Assembly: GCA_022844225.1 (NCBI GenBank)
Contig: JALHMC010000003.1
Coordinates: 124,001 to 188,000 of the forward strand
Reading direction: 5' to 3'
DNA length: 64,000 bases
DNA from: Hyphomicrobiaceae bacterium
GTDB lineage: Bacteria; Pseudomonadota; Alphaproteobacteria; Rhizobiales; Hyphomicrobiaceae
A program made the position numbers and the translations under genes. How positions within the stretch are numbered: the first letter of the stretch is position 1; each line of letters starts with the position of its first letter. Shown here piece by piece: positions 1-9,204 of the stretch. Below the pieces are notes generated by a model. The model did not search any database and was not told where the DNA came from. It was given only the letters and a program-made list of their open reading frames with translations.

Positions 1-344
1 CCGAACTCACGGACCATGTCGGTGCGCTCTACCTCAGCGGCATCGGAACCGGTCTCGAGGTAGGCACGAAGGCCGAGTACGACGATCAGTGCAGTCATTC
101 CGAACGCGATCACGATTGCCGTCAGCACGAGCGCCTGAGGCAGAGGATCGGTGTAGTCGGTGATTCCCGGTCGGATGATCGGCGGCTTGTCGATGGTCAG
201 CCGCCCCATCGCGAGCAGAAACAGGTTCACGGAATAGGATACGAAGGTCAGGCCGACGATGACCGGCAGCATGCGCCGCTCGAGAAGGAGATAGACGCCG
301 ACCGCCATGAGGATGCCGATCGCGCTCGAAAGCAGGAGCTCCAT
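1..344 (-). CDS. mrpC: Na+/H+ antiporter subunit C (MrpC/MnhC), partial at window edge
   Basis: Subunit C of the multi-subunit Mrp monovalent cation/proton antiporter in the inner membrane; it is homologous to NuoK of complex I. The translated reverse strand starts MELLLSSAIGILMAVGVYLL and shows three hydrophobic segments in about 105 residues, the NuoK-like layout, including the stretch YSVNLFLLAMGRL. The ATG overlaps the TGA of mrpA by four bases (ATGA), so the two are translationally coupled. The 3' end runs off position 1. The family assignment is firm from the context and the hydrophobic pattern. Confidence 0.9.
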   Translation of the reverse strand, partial: MELLLSSAIGILMAVGVYLLLERRMLPVIVGLTFVSYSVNLFLLAMGRLTIDKPPIIRPGITDYTDPLPQALVLTAIVIAFGMTALIVVLGLRAYLETGSDAAEVERTDMVREF

Positions 345-3202
345 CAGGTCGTCTCCTGAGGCGCGGGATTGCGTGGTGGTTGAGGAACCGGTGTCTCATC
401 CGGCGTGCCGACGCCATCGCTCGTTGCCGGGCGCTTATCTTCGACGCGGGCAAGATTGGCGAGTGAAATGAGCACAATTCCGACGACTGTCAGAAAGACG
501 CCAATGTCGAATACTATGACAGAGGCGATCTCAACCGTGCCGATGAGCGGGATCGGAACGTAGCCGAAGGTGCTGGTAAGGTAGGGGTAGCCAAAGAGCC
601 ACGAGGGGAGGCCACTCACCGCGGCGATCGTAATGCCAGCGCCGATCATCAGATGCGGATCGAATCGGGCCCGCTCCTGGCTCCAATTATAGCCGCTTGC
701 AACGTACTGCATGATGTAGGCGATGCCCACCAGCACGCCGGCGATGAAGCCGCCCCCCGGCTCGTTGTGCCCACGCAAAAAGATGAAAACGCCCGACGTG
801 ATAATCATTGGCAGGAGCAAGCGCGTGCCAACCGTGGTGATAAGGCTGTGGGGACTTCCGCTCGGCTTCTCAGGTTGGACGTGCTCGAGGCGCTGACCGG
901 AGCGCCCCCGCAGCGCTGCGTCCAACAGCGCGAAAATGGCTATGCCCGCGATGCCGAGCACCATGATCTCGCCGAGGGTATCAAAAGCGCGGAAGTCGAC
1001 CAGGATCACATTGACGACATTCGTGCCGCCGCCGCCCGGCTTGGATTGGGCCAGGTGATAGTCGGAGATCGACTGATAGCTGCGAGACATCACGGCGTAG
1101 GCAAGCCCGCCCACTGCGGCGCCCGATGCCACGGCGATGGCGCCGTTGATCATCTTGCGTGAGGACGTTGCGACGTCGGTGCCCATCTTTGGCATCAGGT
1201 TCAGTGCGAGCAGCATGAGTATCGTGGTGACGACTTCGATCGAGATCTGAGTCAGCGCCAGATCCGGAGCCGAAAACTGCAGGAAGGCGAGCGAGACAAT
1301 AAAGCCGACCGACGCCGTCATGATAATCAGCATCAGGCGATCATGTGATTTGAGCACCGCGACCGTTGATGCTGCGAGGAGCACGAGCCATCCGACAGTC
1401 GCGGGTAGGCCAGGAGAGAGTGCAGCCCTGTTGCCTGGGCCGTGCGTGCCGCCGAGGAACGCGTACAAGCCGAGCGCAAAGACGGCGACGATCGAGACCG
1501 CTACATAGCGTGGCAGGCTGCGCGAATCGAGCCGGTCAATGGCTGCGCGCCCCCCGGCCTCGATCGCGACGAGCGTCTCGTTGAAGATCCGCGTGGCGTT
1601 GGGGCGCCGGAATGTGCTCTGCAGAGCCTCGAGGCGATGCATAAAGCGGACGAGCAGGACGCCGGCGATCAAGGCGACCATGCTTGCCGCAAGCGCCATG
1701 GTGAACCCGTGCCAGAGGTACAGTTGGACCGGCTTGGGCAAGCCGCCCGTCACCGCGCGTGCCGTCATGTCAACGATCGGTGAGGCCAGCGACGGCAACA
1801 AGCCGATGATCACCACGGGAACGACAAGTATGGCCACGGGTAGCCACATGCCCACTTGCGGGTCATGCGGGTGTGCGGTCTCCGGATGACGCGTTTTGCC
1901 CATGAACGTTCCATGGACCAGCCGCGCGGAATAGCCGACCGATAGACAGGCCGAAAGGGTTGCCACCAGTCCGAACAGCCACGGCATGCCGGCGTAGGTC
2001 GTCCCGAAAGCCTGCTCGAGCATCATCTCCTTGGAGACGAAGCCGTTCAGAAGCGGCAGGCCAGCCATGGATGCGGCCGCGATCGTTGCAAGCGCGGCCG
2101 TGATCGGCATGAGCCGGGCGAGCCCCCCGATGCGTTCGAGGTTCCGAGAGTCTGCTTCGTGGTCGACGATACCGGCACTCATGAACAGCGCGGCCTTGAA
2201 CAGCGCATGATTGAGGATGTGGAACATTGCCGCGACGGCTGCCGCGTGTGTCCCGAGGCCCAACAGCATTACGATCAAGCCGAGATGGCTGACGGTCGAA
2301 TAGGCAAGCAGTTGCTTGAGATCGCGCTTGAAGAGAGCGATCGAGGCTGCGATCAGCATGGTCGCTAGACCGACCAACGGCACGATCGTAAGCCACATCT
2401 CCATCGGCGAAAACACGGGCCACAGGCGCGCCAGAAGAAAGATGCCGGCTTTCACCATGGTGGCGGAATGCAGGTAAGCGGAGACCGGCGTCGGGGCTGC
2501 CATGGCGTTCGGCAGCCAGAAGTGGAACGGGAACTGGGCCGACTTCGTGAAGGCGCCGATCAGGATCAATGCCAGGGCGGCCGGGGCATGGGGGTGTGCC
2601 CGGATCTCGGCGCCGCGCTGGAGGAGTTCGGTCACCTCGTAGGTTCCGGCTGCATGTCCGAGAATCAGCATGCCGCCGATCAGGGCCAGACCGCCGCCGC
2701 CCGTCACGATCAATGCCATGCGAGCGCCCTGCCGCGATTCAGGGCGGTGCGACCAGTGGCCGATGAGCAGGAACGAACTGAGGCTCGTCAGCTCCCAAAA
2801 TACGAGCATGACGAGGATGTTGTCGCTCAGCGTGATGCCGAGCATAGCGCCCTGGAAAACGAGCAGTACCGCGTAGAAGCGACCGACCGGCTCGCTATCG
2901 TCAAGGTAGTTTCGCGCATACAGGATGACGAGCAGCCCCATGCCGAGGATCAGGGCGGCGAAGAACAATCCCAGGCCATCGATGAAGAAGGAGAACGACA
3001 GGCCGAGCTGAGGCACCCAGTCAAAGCGCGAACCTACCGGCTGACCCGACCAAACGGCGGGAGCATACGACAGGAGAATGGCAAGCGCCGTGAGTGTTAC
3101 CGCAGCAGCGCCATTAGCGCAGGCCGCATGACCGGCTCTACGCAGCATGAACGGGATGATGGCCCCCACCACCGGAACCAGAACGACAGCGCTGGTTAAC
3201 AT
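344..3202 (-). CDS. mrpA: Na+/H+ antiporter subunit A/B fusion (MrpA/MnhA, PhaAB-type)
   Basis: Largest subunit of the Mrp Na+(K+)/H+ antiporter, 952 residues. The N-terminal two thirds is a NuoL/NuoM-like proton-translocating domain (for example FTKSAQFPFHFWLPNAMAAPTP near residue 215 and the LLAYSTVSHLG helix near 300). The C-terminal part from about residue 790 carries an MrpB-type domain (LLLPMIITSGVFIFLRGHNEPGGGFIAG). At 952 residues it is longer than the roughly 800-residue stand-alone MrpA, which fits the A-B fusion called PhaAB in rhizobia. A GGAGG lies two bases upstream of the ATG. It is followed by mrpC, and the rest of the operon is outside the window. Its usual role is pH, Na+ or K+ tolerance. 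Confidence 0.93.
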   Translation of the reverse strand: MLTSAVVLVPVVGAIIPFMLRRAGHAACANGAAAVTLTALAILLSYAPAVWSGQPVGSRFDWVPQLGLSFSFFIDGLGLFFAALILGMGLLVILYARNYLDDSEPVGRFYAVLLVFQGAMLGITLSDNILVMLVFWELTSLSSFLLIGHWSHRPESRQGARMALIVTGGGGLALIGGMLILGHAAGTYEVTELLQRGAEIRAHPHAPAALALILIGAFTKSAQFPFHFWLPNAMAAPTPVSAYLHSATMVKAGIFLLARLWPVFSPMEMWLTIVPLVGLATMLIAASIALFKRDLKQLLAYSTVSHLGLIVMLLGLGTHAAAVAAMFHILNHALFKAALFMSAGIVDHEADSRNLERIGGLARLMPITAALATIAAASMAGLPLLNGFVSKEMMLEQAFGTTYAGMPWLFGLVATLSACLSVGYSARLVHGTFMGKTRHPETAHPHDPQVGMWLPVAILVVPVVIIGLLPSLASPIVDMTARAVTGGLPKPVQLYLWHGFTMALAASMVALIAGVLLVRFMHRLEALQSTFRRPNATRIFNETLVAIEAGGRAAIDRLDSRSLPRYVAVSIVAVFALGLYAFLGGTHGPGNRAALSPGLPATVGWLVLLAASTVAVLKSHDRLMLIIMTASVGFIVSLAFLQFSAPDLALTQISIEVVTTILMLLALNLMPKMGTDVATSSRKMINGAIAVASGAAVGGLAYAVMSRSYQSISDYHLAQSKPGGGGTNVVNVILVDFRAFDTLGEIMVLGIAGIAIFALLDAALRGRSGQRLEHVQPEKPSGSPHSLITTVGTRLLLPMIITSGVFIFLRGHNEPGGGFIAGVLVGIAYIMQYVASGYNWSQERARFDPHLMIGAGITIAAVSGLPSWLFGYPYLTSTFGYVPIPLIGTVEIASVIVFDIGVFLTVVGIVLISLANLARVEDKRPATSDGVGTPDETPVPQPPRNPAPQETT

Positions 3203-3605
3203 GGCCTCCCGATCGTCGGTGATGGCGACGTTGCGCTTCGCGCCGACGTCACGGATGGTCTACCTGTGCGGTTCGGATCCGTCCAATGACCCGACCGCGG
3301 TTCAGCCGCTGCTCAACCTGCAACAAGCAATTGATATATGCCCCCGGCTCGGGAGCAAGCTAAGCTCCCAGCCGCCCACGGGATTTGCAGCACGAATTCG
3401 AGCCTTCCATACAAAGACGGGTGCGGCTTGAACATCCAGCATTTCCCGCGCGCGCTTCAACGGTCGGTGTCGGTTTTCATTCAGCGAAGCCATCCGAGAA
3501 TCGCGATGTCGGTTGCGGTTGGCAATTGGGGTTTTTACTGTGGGGTATTTCCTGGTCAGTGGCGAAAGCGCCGTGAGGGGCGGCGACTAATCGATCGTCC
3601 GTGAG
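3203..3605. other. Intergenic region upstream of mrpA, no gene seen
   Basis: About 400 bases between the SDR gene and mrpA, both on the minus strand. It should hold the mrp operon promoter and the 3' end of the SDR transcript. A short hairpin (CGGGAGC...GCTCCC type) is visible around 3349-3372. The open frames here are short, overlap each other and show no recognisable protein, so I call no gene. Confidence 0.5.
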
Positions 3606-4367
3606 TTACCCAACATAGCTTCCCCCATTGCAATCGAGGATGGCGCCCGACACGTAGGACGCGGCCGGCGTCAGCAGCATCATGATCATCCATGCGATTT
3701 CATCCGGCTGGCCGATTTTTCCGCGTGGCAGCGTCGAGTAATCGGTCGTGTTGCCTTTCGTCATCGCGGTCAGCACCGGCCCTGGCGCCACGCCATTGAC
3801 GAGGACGCCGCGCCCCACCGCATTCCGCGACAGCCATCGCACCACCACATGCACCGCGCCTTTGGAGGCGGAATAATCGAGTGGCGTCGAGAGCGACGTG
3901 CCGCCCGTGCGGCCCGCCACCGAACCGATCATAACGATCGACCCGCCTCCGCGTGCCGCCATGTGCTCGATCATCGCCGAACCAAGCAGGATCGGCACCA
4001 TCACGTTGACGTCCATCGTCTGCATGAAGCGTTGGCGCGGGTTCTCGGCCTTGAGCAGCGGCGTGCGTCCCAGAATGCCGGCGCAATGCGCGAGTCCGTC
4101 CACGGGCCCGCGTGCGATCAGCTTCTCGGCAAAGCCGTCTTCGGTGAGATCACCTTCGAGCGTGTCCACCGTAGCGCCCATGGCCTCGACCTCGGCCTTG
4201 ACCTCGGCGAGCGGCGCGCGGTCGGTGAGGAGCAGAGTGGCACCGAGCTGGGCGGCGGCCTTGGCGGTCGCGCGGCCAATGCCGTTGGCGGCGCCGGTCA
4301 CGACGATGCGTTTGCCGACGAGGCTCAAGGCTTGGGGCAGGGGAATGCTGCGCTGGGTGTCGATCAT
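3606..4367 (-). CDS. SDR-family NAD(P)-dependent oxidoreductase
   Basis: Classical short-chain dehydrogenase/reductase, 253 residues, cytosolic. The Rossmann cofactor motif TGAANGIG is near residue 25. The catalytic Ser is in MIGSVAG (about residue 148) and the Y-x3-K pair is in DYSASKGAVH. The C-terminal GAILDCNGGSYVG is typical of the family. The substrate cannot be read from sequence. It stands alone on the minus strand, about 70 bp downstream of the DMT permease gene, so it could be the last gene of the rluB-rsmD-DMT transcript. Confidence 0.88.
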   Translation of the reverse strand: MIDTQRSIPLPQALSLVGKRIVVTGAANGIGRATAKAAAQLGATLLLTDRAPLAEVKAEVEAMGATVDTLEGDLTEDGFAEKLIARGPVDGLAHCAGILGRTPLLKAENPRQRFMQTMDVNVMVPILLGSAMIEHMAARGGGSIVMIGSVAGRTGGTSLSTPLDYSASKGAVHVVVRWLSRNAVGRGVLVNGVAPGPVLTAMTKGNTTDYSTLPRGKIGQPDEIAWMIMMLLTPAASYVSGAILDCNGGSYVG

Positions 4368-4438
4368 GGGGCGTCCTCCGGGTTATCGTTGTCGCCCATG
4401 ATCGGCCCGCACCCCCGGCACCTGTCAATCGCAAGCGA

Positions 4439-5431
4439 TCAGGACTTCCGCCGTGCGCCCCCGATGATGAGCATCACGCCGAAGATCACGCCCGCCATAG
4501 CCGGCAAAACCTGCCATTCGACAGCGATCGGCGTCAGCAGGCCGGCCGCCACCGCGAGCTGCTGCACTCCGAGTGTCGTCACCGGGATCAGCGCCGTGGT
4601 TGCGACGAAGTTTTCCGCGCCAAGCTTCACCACTACCGAGAAGCCGAGATACTGCATCGCAGTCAGCACTATCGCCCCGACGAAAAGACCGAGCCAGATG
4701 GCGGACGGATCAATCAGATGATGCGGCTCAGGCAGCCATTTCGGCGCTGTGAAAAGCTCGTGTGCCGCCCCGGCCATGGCGAGAAACAGTAAGATCGTGC
4801 CAACACCACAGGCGAGCAAAAGCACCAGTCCCGTCACGCGCATCTTTTCGGGAATGGTTCGCGCAGCGCGGTTCCACGGATGCTGCTCAGCGGCGAATGA
4901 GCGCGCGCTCATGATGAAGCCGCATGCCGCGCCGAGGAGTAGCCCGCCGATCGGCGAGGCCGACTCCATGCGCGGCACGTACCACAGGATGGTGCTGATG
5001 ATGACGAGGCCGCCAAGGATGCCGAGGCGACTCGGGCGCCGCCCGACGAGGAAGTACCCGAGCAACATTGCGATCGGGACACCGAGCCGGACCAGTACAC
5101 TGCCGTCGGTGGGCGTAACGAGGCCGAGCAGCACGTAATAGACGGCCTCCATGGCGATGATGCCGCCGCCGACGACGAGGCTCAGCGGATGCGAGACGAC
5201 GGATCGCCAGTCCGGCCCGAGCCCGCTTGCCAGCAGTAGCGCAATCGCGCCCACGGGCATCGCCCAGAACAGCAAGGCGATGGGATTGACGCCCAGCTGC
5301 TGGCCTAGCCCGTAAGAGACATTGAGCACTGCGAGCGCGATCGAGAACAAGCCGGCCTCGATCCAGCCGTCGCGGCCCGGACGCGTCGTTTGGCTATCCA
5401 CGGGCGGGTCGCCCCTCGATAAGGCATTCAT
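4439..5431 (-). CDS. DMT/EamA-like permease
   Basis: Inner-membrane protein of 330 residues with about ten hydrophobic helices and little soluble sequence, which resembles the drug/metabolite transporter (EamA) superfamily. Helices include FWAMPVGAIALLLASG, LGVPIAMLLGYFLVG and VLPAMAGVIFGVMLIIGG. The first 25 residues are hydrophilic. The start codon overlaps the rsmD stop by four bases, so it is probably translated with rsmD and rluB, although no functional link is evident. The substrate is unknown, and the family assignment rests on topology and general resemblance. Confidence 0.72.
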   Translation of the reverse strand: MNALSRGDPPVDSQTTRPGRDGWIEAGLFSIALAVLNVSYGLGQQLGVNPIALLFWAMPVGAIALLLASGLGPDWRSVVSHPLSLVVGGGIIAMEAVYYVLLGLVTPTDGSVLVRLGVPIAMLLGYFLVGRRPSRLGILGGLVIISTILWYVPRMESASPIGGLLLGAACGFIMSARSFAAEQHPWNRAARTIPEKMRVTGLVLLLACGVGTILLFLAMAGAAHELFTAPKWLPEPHHLIDPSAIWLGLFVGAIVLTAMQYLGFSVVVKLGAENFVATTALIPVTTLGVQQLAVAAGLLTPIAVEWQVLPAMAGVIFGVMLIIGGARRKS

Positions 5432-5997
5432 TCAGAGACGTCGCGCCATCTGGCGAAGTGAACCGCGGTGTCGCCCCACGTACGCGTGTCGAGCGCCTCA
5501 AACCCTGCGGGCCAAACAACCGTGACGTCGGCCCGTTCCTCGAGCACCGCGACGGCGCCCGGCTCGAGCCATCCGCCTTCGGACGCTGCCGCGATGGCCC
5601 GCTCACCGAGACCCTTGCCGTAGGGCGGGTCAGCCAGCACGAGACCAAAGCGTTCGCGCTGCAGTGCGGGGCCGAGGCTCGTGGCATCGCGCCGGTAGAT
5701 CCTTGTCTGCCCGGTTAAGCTGAACGTCTCTATATTGCGCCGGATAAGCCCGCGCGCTGCCGCGTCCTCCTCGACGAAAAGGCAGAAGATGGCGCCCCGC
5801 GAAAGCGCCTCGATGCCGAGCGCGCCGGTGCCGGCAAAGAGATCGAGCACGCGACGGCCTTCGACATCGAAGCCGTCGATGCCGTGAGCGAGAATGTTGA
5901 ACACGGATTCGCGCACCCGGTCTGAGGTCGGCCGGATGCTGCCGTCATCCGGTGTCGCCAGTGCCCGGCCACGCAACTTGCCGCCAATCACCCTCAC
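5428..5997 (-). CDS. rsmD: 16S rRNA (guanine966-N2)-methyltransferase RsmD
   Basis: SAM-dependent methyltransferase that modifies G966 of 16S rRNA during 30S assembly. The 189-residue length is usual. The N-terminus MRVIGGKLRGR followed by RPTSDRVRESVFNIL is the RsmD signature. The SAM motif is DLFAGTGALGIEALSRGA (about residues 52-70), and the catalytic DPPYGKG is near residue 124. It overlaps the rluB stop upstream and the DMT permease start downstream by four bases each. The rluB-rsmD pairing is common in alphaproteobacteria. Confidence 0.95.
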   Translation of the reverse strand: MRVIGGKLRGRALATPDDGSIRPTSDRVRESVFNILAHGIDGFDVEGRRVLDLFAGTGALGIEALSRGAIFCLFVEEDAAARGLIRRNIETFSLTGQTRIYRRDATSLGPALQRERFGLVLADPPYGKGLGERAIAAASEGGWLEPGAVAVLEERADVTVVWPAGFEALDTRTWGDTAVHFARWRDVSE

Positions 5998-7028
5998 GGC
6001 CCGTCGTCCTCGTCCACGATCTTGGCGGAGCCAGCGCGGGTGTGGCCGCCTGGGCGCGTCCGTTCGTGGCGGGCGGCGTCCCTCGCCTTGGTGCGCCGCT
6101 CCTTGTCCGCATCCGCCGCTTCCATGAGGCCGAGTTCGCGGGCGAGGGTCGGGCCCAACTGCTCCGCCAGCACGCGCCGCTTCACCGGCTCGACTTCACC
6201 CGCTGGAAGGTCCAGCAGCTGGAAGGGGCCGTACGAGATGCGGATCAGCCGATTGACGTCGAGACCGAGCGCGGCGAGCACCTTACGGACCTCGCGGTTC
6301 TTCCCTTCGCGCAGACCGATCGTCAGCCAAGTGTTGGCACCTTGCTGCTTGTCCAGAGTGGCCTCGATCGGACCGTACTTGACGCCCTCGACCTCGATGC
6401 CGTCTTTCAGTTTATCGAGCGCTGCGGCCGTCGTCCGCCCGTGTGCGCGAACCCGGTACCGCCGAAGCCAACCCGTCGCGGGCAGCTCCATGTGTCGTGC
6501 CAGCGCGCCGTCGTTGGTGATCAACAGCAGCCCTTCGGAGGTGACGTCGAGGCGCCCGATCGAGATGACCCGGCCGAGAGTCGCCGGCAACTTGTCGAAC
6601 ACGGTCTCACGGCCTTCAGGATCACGATGCGTCGTCACCAATCCCTTCGGCTTGTGGTAGCGCCAAAGTTTCGGCGGCTCGACGCCCGGAAGCGGGCGGC
6701 CATCGACCAGTACCTTGTCTTCGGGCTTCACATCGAGCGCAGGCGAGCGGATGACATGCCCGTTCACCGCGACGCGACCGTCCGCGATCCAGCGCTCCGC
6801 ATCCCGACGTGAGCAGAGACCCGCGCGGGCCATGGCCTTGGCGATGCGCATCGGCTCGGCCGCTCCGCCGGATGGCGCGACCACGGTCTGCGGACGCCCT
6901 CGGGCGGGGCGCGGCTTGGGGCGTGGCGGTGCTTCCGGCCTCGACTCGTGCCGGTCGGGTCGGGACGCCCGTTGTGGGCGCTCATCGCCACTTCGAGGTC
7001 CGCGCCGTGGTTTATCGTTGCTGCTCAT
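5994..7028 (-). CDS. rluB: 23S rRNA pseudouridine synthase (RluB/RsuA family)
   Basis: Pseudouridine synthase of the RsuA/RluB/E/F family, 344 residues. A basic disordered N-terminus (about 55 residues) is followed by an S4 RNA-binding domain (AKAMARAGLCSRRDAERWIADG) and the catalytic domain with GRLDVTSEGLLLITNDG, whose Asp is the nucleophile. GLREGKNREVRKVL is the family's closing motif. The C-terminal tail is again charged. RluB is the likeliest paralogue because of length and the coupling to rsmD; in E. coli RluB modifies U2605. It is the first gene of the rluB-rsmD-DMT overlap chain and is divergent from the Tyr/His-rich gene. Confidence 0.9.
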   Translation of the reverse strand: MSSNDKPRRGPRSGDERPQRASRPDRHESRPEAPPRPKPRPARGRPQTVVAPSGGAAEPMRIAKAMARAGLCSRRDAERWIADGRVAVNGHVIRSPALDVKPEDKVLVDGRPLPGVEPPKLWRYHKPKGLVTTHRDPEGRETVFDKLPATLGRVISIGRLDVTSEGLLLITNDGALARHMELPATGWLRRYRVRAHGRTTAAALDKLKDGIEVEGVKYGPIEATLDKQQGANTWLTIGLREGKNREVRKVLAALGLDVNRLIRISYGPFQLLDLPAGEVEPVKRRVLAEQLGPTLARELGLMEAADADKERRTKARDAARHERTRPGGHTRAGSAKIVDEDDGP

Positions 7029-7325
7029 GGATACCGGCTTTGCTGCAATGGCCCAATTGGGGGCCCGGGTGAGCCGCTACCATCAATGCCGTGCGTCGTG
7101 TCGATGGAGGCATGCTCCGACTTGGTGAACCACGAAGCGGACACACGCCACAAGTGGCAACTGCGGCCGGCAGTGTCACCGAGGTCGGCAGGGCGGCCAC
7201 GGACGACAGGGGGTACGGACGTGGACGTTGGTCGGACGGCGACCGATCGTTTCCAAGGTCTTGCAAAATCACGGAACTATCCGCACGTACCGCGTGTTGC
7301 TGGCCAGGACAGGAGGATCTCGATC

Positions 7326-7739
7326 ATGTTCAAAAACCGGTTGAAGACACTCTTCGCGGCAGCGGTGATCGCCGTTGCAACTTCGGTCGTCGCGCCTCAG
7401 GCCGAGGCGCACCGGAGACATTACCATGGCGGCCACATCGCTGCCGGAATCATCGGCGGCCTGGTGCTCGGGACGCTGGCGCACGCGGGCCACCGGCACT
7501 ACTACCGCCGCGACTACTACTACGGCGGCTATCCGTACTACTACAGTGGGCCCAACTACTATACGGCGCGGAGCTACTACGTGCCTCGCCGCTACTATGC
7601 GCCGCGGCACTATTACACGTCACGCACCTACTATGCACCGCGCCACTACCATGCACGTCGCTACTATCGCACCCGGACTTCGTACCAGCCGCGGTATTAT
7701 CATCGGCACCGCAGTCACTACCGCTACTCACGCTGGTGA
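7326..7739 (+). CDS. Secreted Tyr/His/Arg-rich small protein of unknown function
   Basis: A 137-residue protein with a clear Sec signal peptide (MFKNRLKTLFAAAVIAVATS, cleaved after PQAEA). A short glycine-zipper-like segment follows (GGHIAAGIIGGLVLG). The remaining 85 residues consist almost entirely of Tyr, His, Arg and Pro in loose repeats such as RRYYAPRHYYT. A strong AGGAGG Shine-Dalgarno at 7311-7316, nine bases before the ATG, fixes the start, although the same frame stays open upstream. Similar low-complexity Tyr/His-rich exported proteins occur in Hyphomicrobiales, but I know no assigned function. Metal binding, oxidative cross-linking or surface deposition are guesses. Confidence 0.8.
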   Translation: MFKNRLKTLFAAAVIAVATSVVAPQAEAHRRHYHGGHIAAGIIGGLVLGTLAHAGHRHYYRRDYYYGGYPYYYSGPNYYTARSYYVPRRYYAPRHYYTSRTYYAPRHYHARRYYRTRTSYQPRYYHRHRSHYRYSRW

Positions 7740-7759
7740 GGTGCTGCACAGGATTAAGG

Positions 7760-7780
7760 GGGCCAGCCCACGGCTGGCCC
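7760..7780. terminator. Bidirectional hairpin between convergent genes
   Basis: Perfect 9-bp stem GGGCCAGCC/GGCTGGCCC with a three-base loop, lying between the stop of the Tyr/His-rich gene and the stop of the convergent ion channel gene. There is no strong T-run on either side, so it is a plausible but not classical intrinsic terminator. Confidence 0.6.
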
Positions 7781-8596
7781 TCACGACTCAGGGTATCCCT
7801 CCGAGCTGATGTTCATGACGCGGCCGCAATGCTTGCAATGAACGGCGTCCGCGTCGTGCCGTTGCAGCCCGCAGTCCGGGCACGGATGGCGGACGGTGGC
7901 GGGCCGGAAAACGGCCTGGAGCAGACGCAGGAACAGACCGAGTCCGAAGATCATGATGGCTACAGCCAGCAGTCGGCCGAGCACATCGCGCATGACGATG
8001 TCACCGAAGCCCGTGGTCGTTAGAGTCGTAACCGTGAAATACAGGGCGTCGACATAATTGTTGATTCCGGGATTGGTCCGCACCTGCGTGACGTGCACGA
8101 CCGCGGACATGGCAAAAATGAACACCACGAGATTGACCATCGCGTCGATGACGTCCTCGTTCTTCCGGAAGAACGGGGACACTTCCCGCAGGTCGCGCAG
8201 CGTGTGGTACGAGTGAAGCAACCGCATGAATCGGAGCACCCGCAGGAACAGCAGGCTTTCGTTCAGCAGGGGCGCCACCAGCGACAGGATCACCAGCAGA
8301 TCGGTCCAAGTGGAGATCTGTCGAAAGAGCTTGAGCCTCAGATCATAGATCCACAATCGCGCCAGCCATTCCGATGTGAGCACGACGGCGATAACGAAAT
8401 CCGCCTTGACGTGCCATGGCGCTTGATAATGGAACGATGCCGCAATGAAATAGACGAGCAGCGCTACGTCGATAGCCAACATGACCAGCCGAAACGCACG
8501 GGCCCCGGGCTCGGAGCTGAAGTATAAGCGTCGCAGCTGTGATCGGAGGCGCCGGATCCGGTTCGGCCGCGGTGCCACCTTGGTCGTTTCTGCCAT
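7781..8596 (-). CDS. Voltage-gated-like potassium channel with C-terminal zinc ribbon
   Basis: Six-helix cation channel, 271 residues, inner membrane. S1 to S3 lie in about residues 36-112. An S4-like helix with spaced arginines (LRVLRFMRLL) is at 118-127, S5 at 150-170, the pore helix plus selectivity filter TTTGFGD at 193-199 (K+-channel class), and S6 at 205-230. After S6 there is no RCK domain. Instead a short zinc-ribbon motif has Cys pairs C239/C242 and C254/C257, separated by 11 residues. It is convergent with the Tyr/His-rich gene and divergent from tadA. Potassium selectivity is inferred from the filter. Confidence 0.85.
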   Translation of the reverse strand: MAETTKVAPRPNRIRRLRSQLRRLYFSSEPGARAFRLVMLAIDVALLVYFIAASFHYQAPWHVKADFVIAVVLTSEWLARLWIYDLRLKLFRQISTWTDLLVILSLVAPLLNESLLFLRVLRFMRLLHSYHTLRDLREVSPFFRKNEDVIDAMVNLVVFIFAMSAVVHVTQVRTNPGINNYVDALYFTVTTLTTTGFGDIVMRDVLGRLLAVAIMIFGLGLFLRLLQAVFRPATVRHPCPDCGLQRHDADAVHCKHCGRVMNISSEGYPES

Positions 8597-8772
8597 CGGT
8601 GTCGTATGCTCCGCTCAGAGGTGGTGCCGTACGCTCTTTTGATCGAAGCCGTCCGCCATACCCATCAAATAATCTGAGTGAGCTATATAGTTCCCTCGAC
8701 GAGTCGCAGGAAGCTATCGTGATTGATGCGTTAAACGCTGCAAAGCTCCCACGAGGAGCGGGTCCAACTCCC

Positions 8773-9204
8773 ATGCAACGCGCTCTGGCTGAGGCGAAGG
8801 CAGCTGCGGAACGTGGTGAGGTGCCCGTTGGCGCGGTGCTGGTCGCCGCCGACGGAACCCTTTTGGCGGCGGACGGCAACCGCACGCGCGAACTGTCTGA
8901 TCCTACGGCGCACGCCGAGATGCTGGTCCTGCGGGCTGCTTGCCAAACAGCCCGGGAGCAACGTCTTGTCGGGGTTAGCCTTTATGTAACGCTGGAGCCG
9001 TGCCCCATGTGCGCGGCTGCTATATCGCTCGCGCGGGTCAGACGGCTTTACTGGGGCGCGGACGACCCGAAAGGCGGTGGGGTGGAGCACGGGCCGCGTG
9101 TGTTCAGCCACCCGACCTGCCATCACGTCCCCGAGCTTTACGGGGGGATGTGCGCGAGCGAGGCGGCGGCTTTGCTGGTGTCTTTCTTTTCCGTTCGCCG
9201 TTGA
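8773..9204 (+). CDS. tadA: tRNA-specific adenosine-34 deaminase TadA
   Basis: Zinc-dependent deaminase that converts A34 to inosine in the tRNA-Arg(ACG) anticodon. The core starts MQRALAEAKAAAERGEVPVG. The catalytic HAE motif is in PTAHAEMLVLRAA, and the zinc ligands are in LEPCPMCAAAI. Length of about 143 residues is normal for the family. I chose the ATG at 8773 because homology begins there; an in-frame GTG at 8719 with a good AGGAAG upstream would add 18 residues and is a real alternative. The last 101 bp overlap the 3' end of the convergent HExxH gene. Confidence 0.93.
   Translation: MQRALAEAKAAAERGEVPVGAVLVAADGTLLAADGNRTRELSDPTAHAEMLVLRAACQTAREQRLVGVSLYVTLEPCPMCAAAISLARVRRLYWGADDPKGGGVEHGPRVFSHPTCHHVPELYGGMCASEAAALLVSFFSVRR

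Noticed and set aside
6948-7325. Upstream extension of the Tyr/His-rich protein
   Set aside because: The signal peptide and AGGAGG site fix the start at 7326. The extension crosses the divergent promoter region and rluB.
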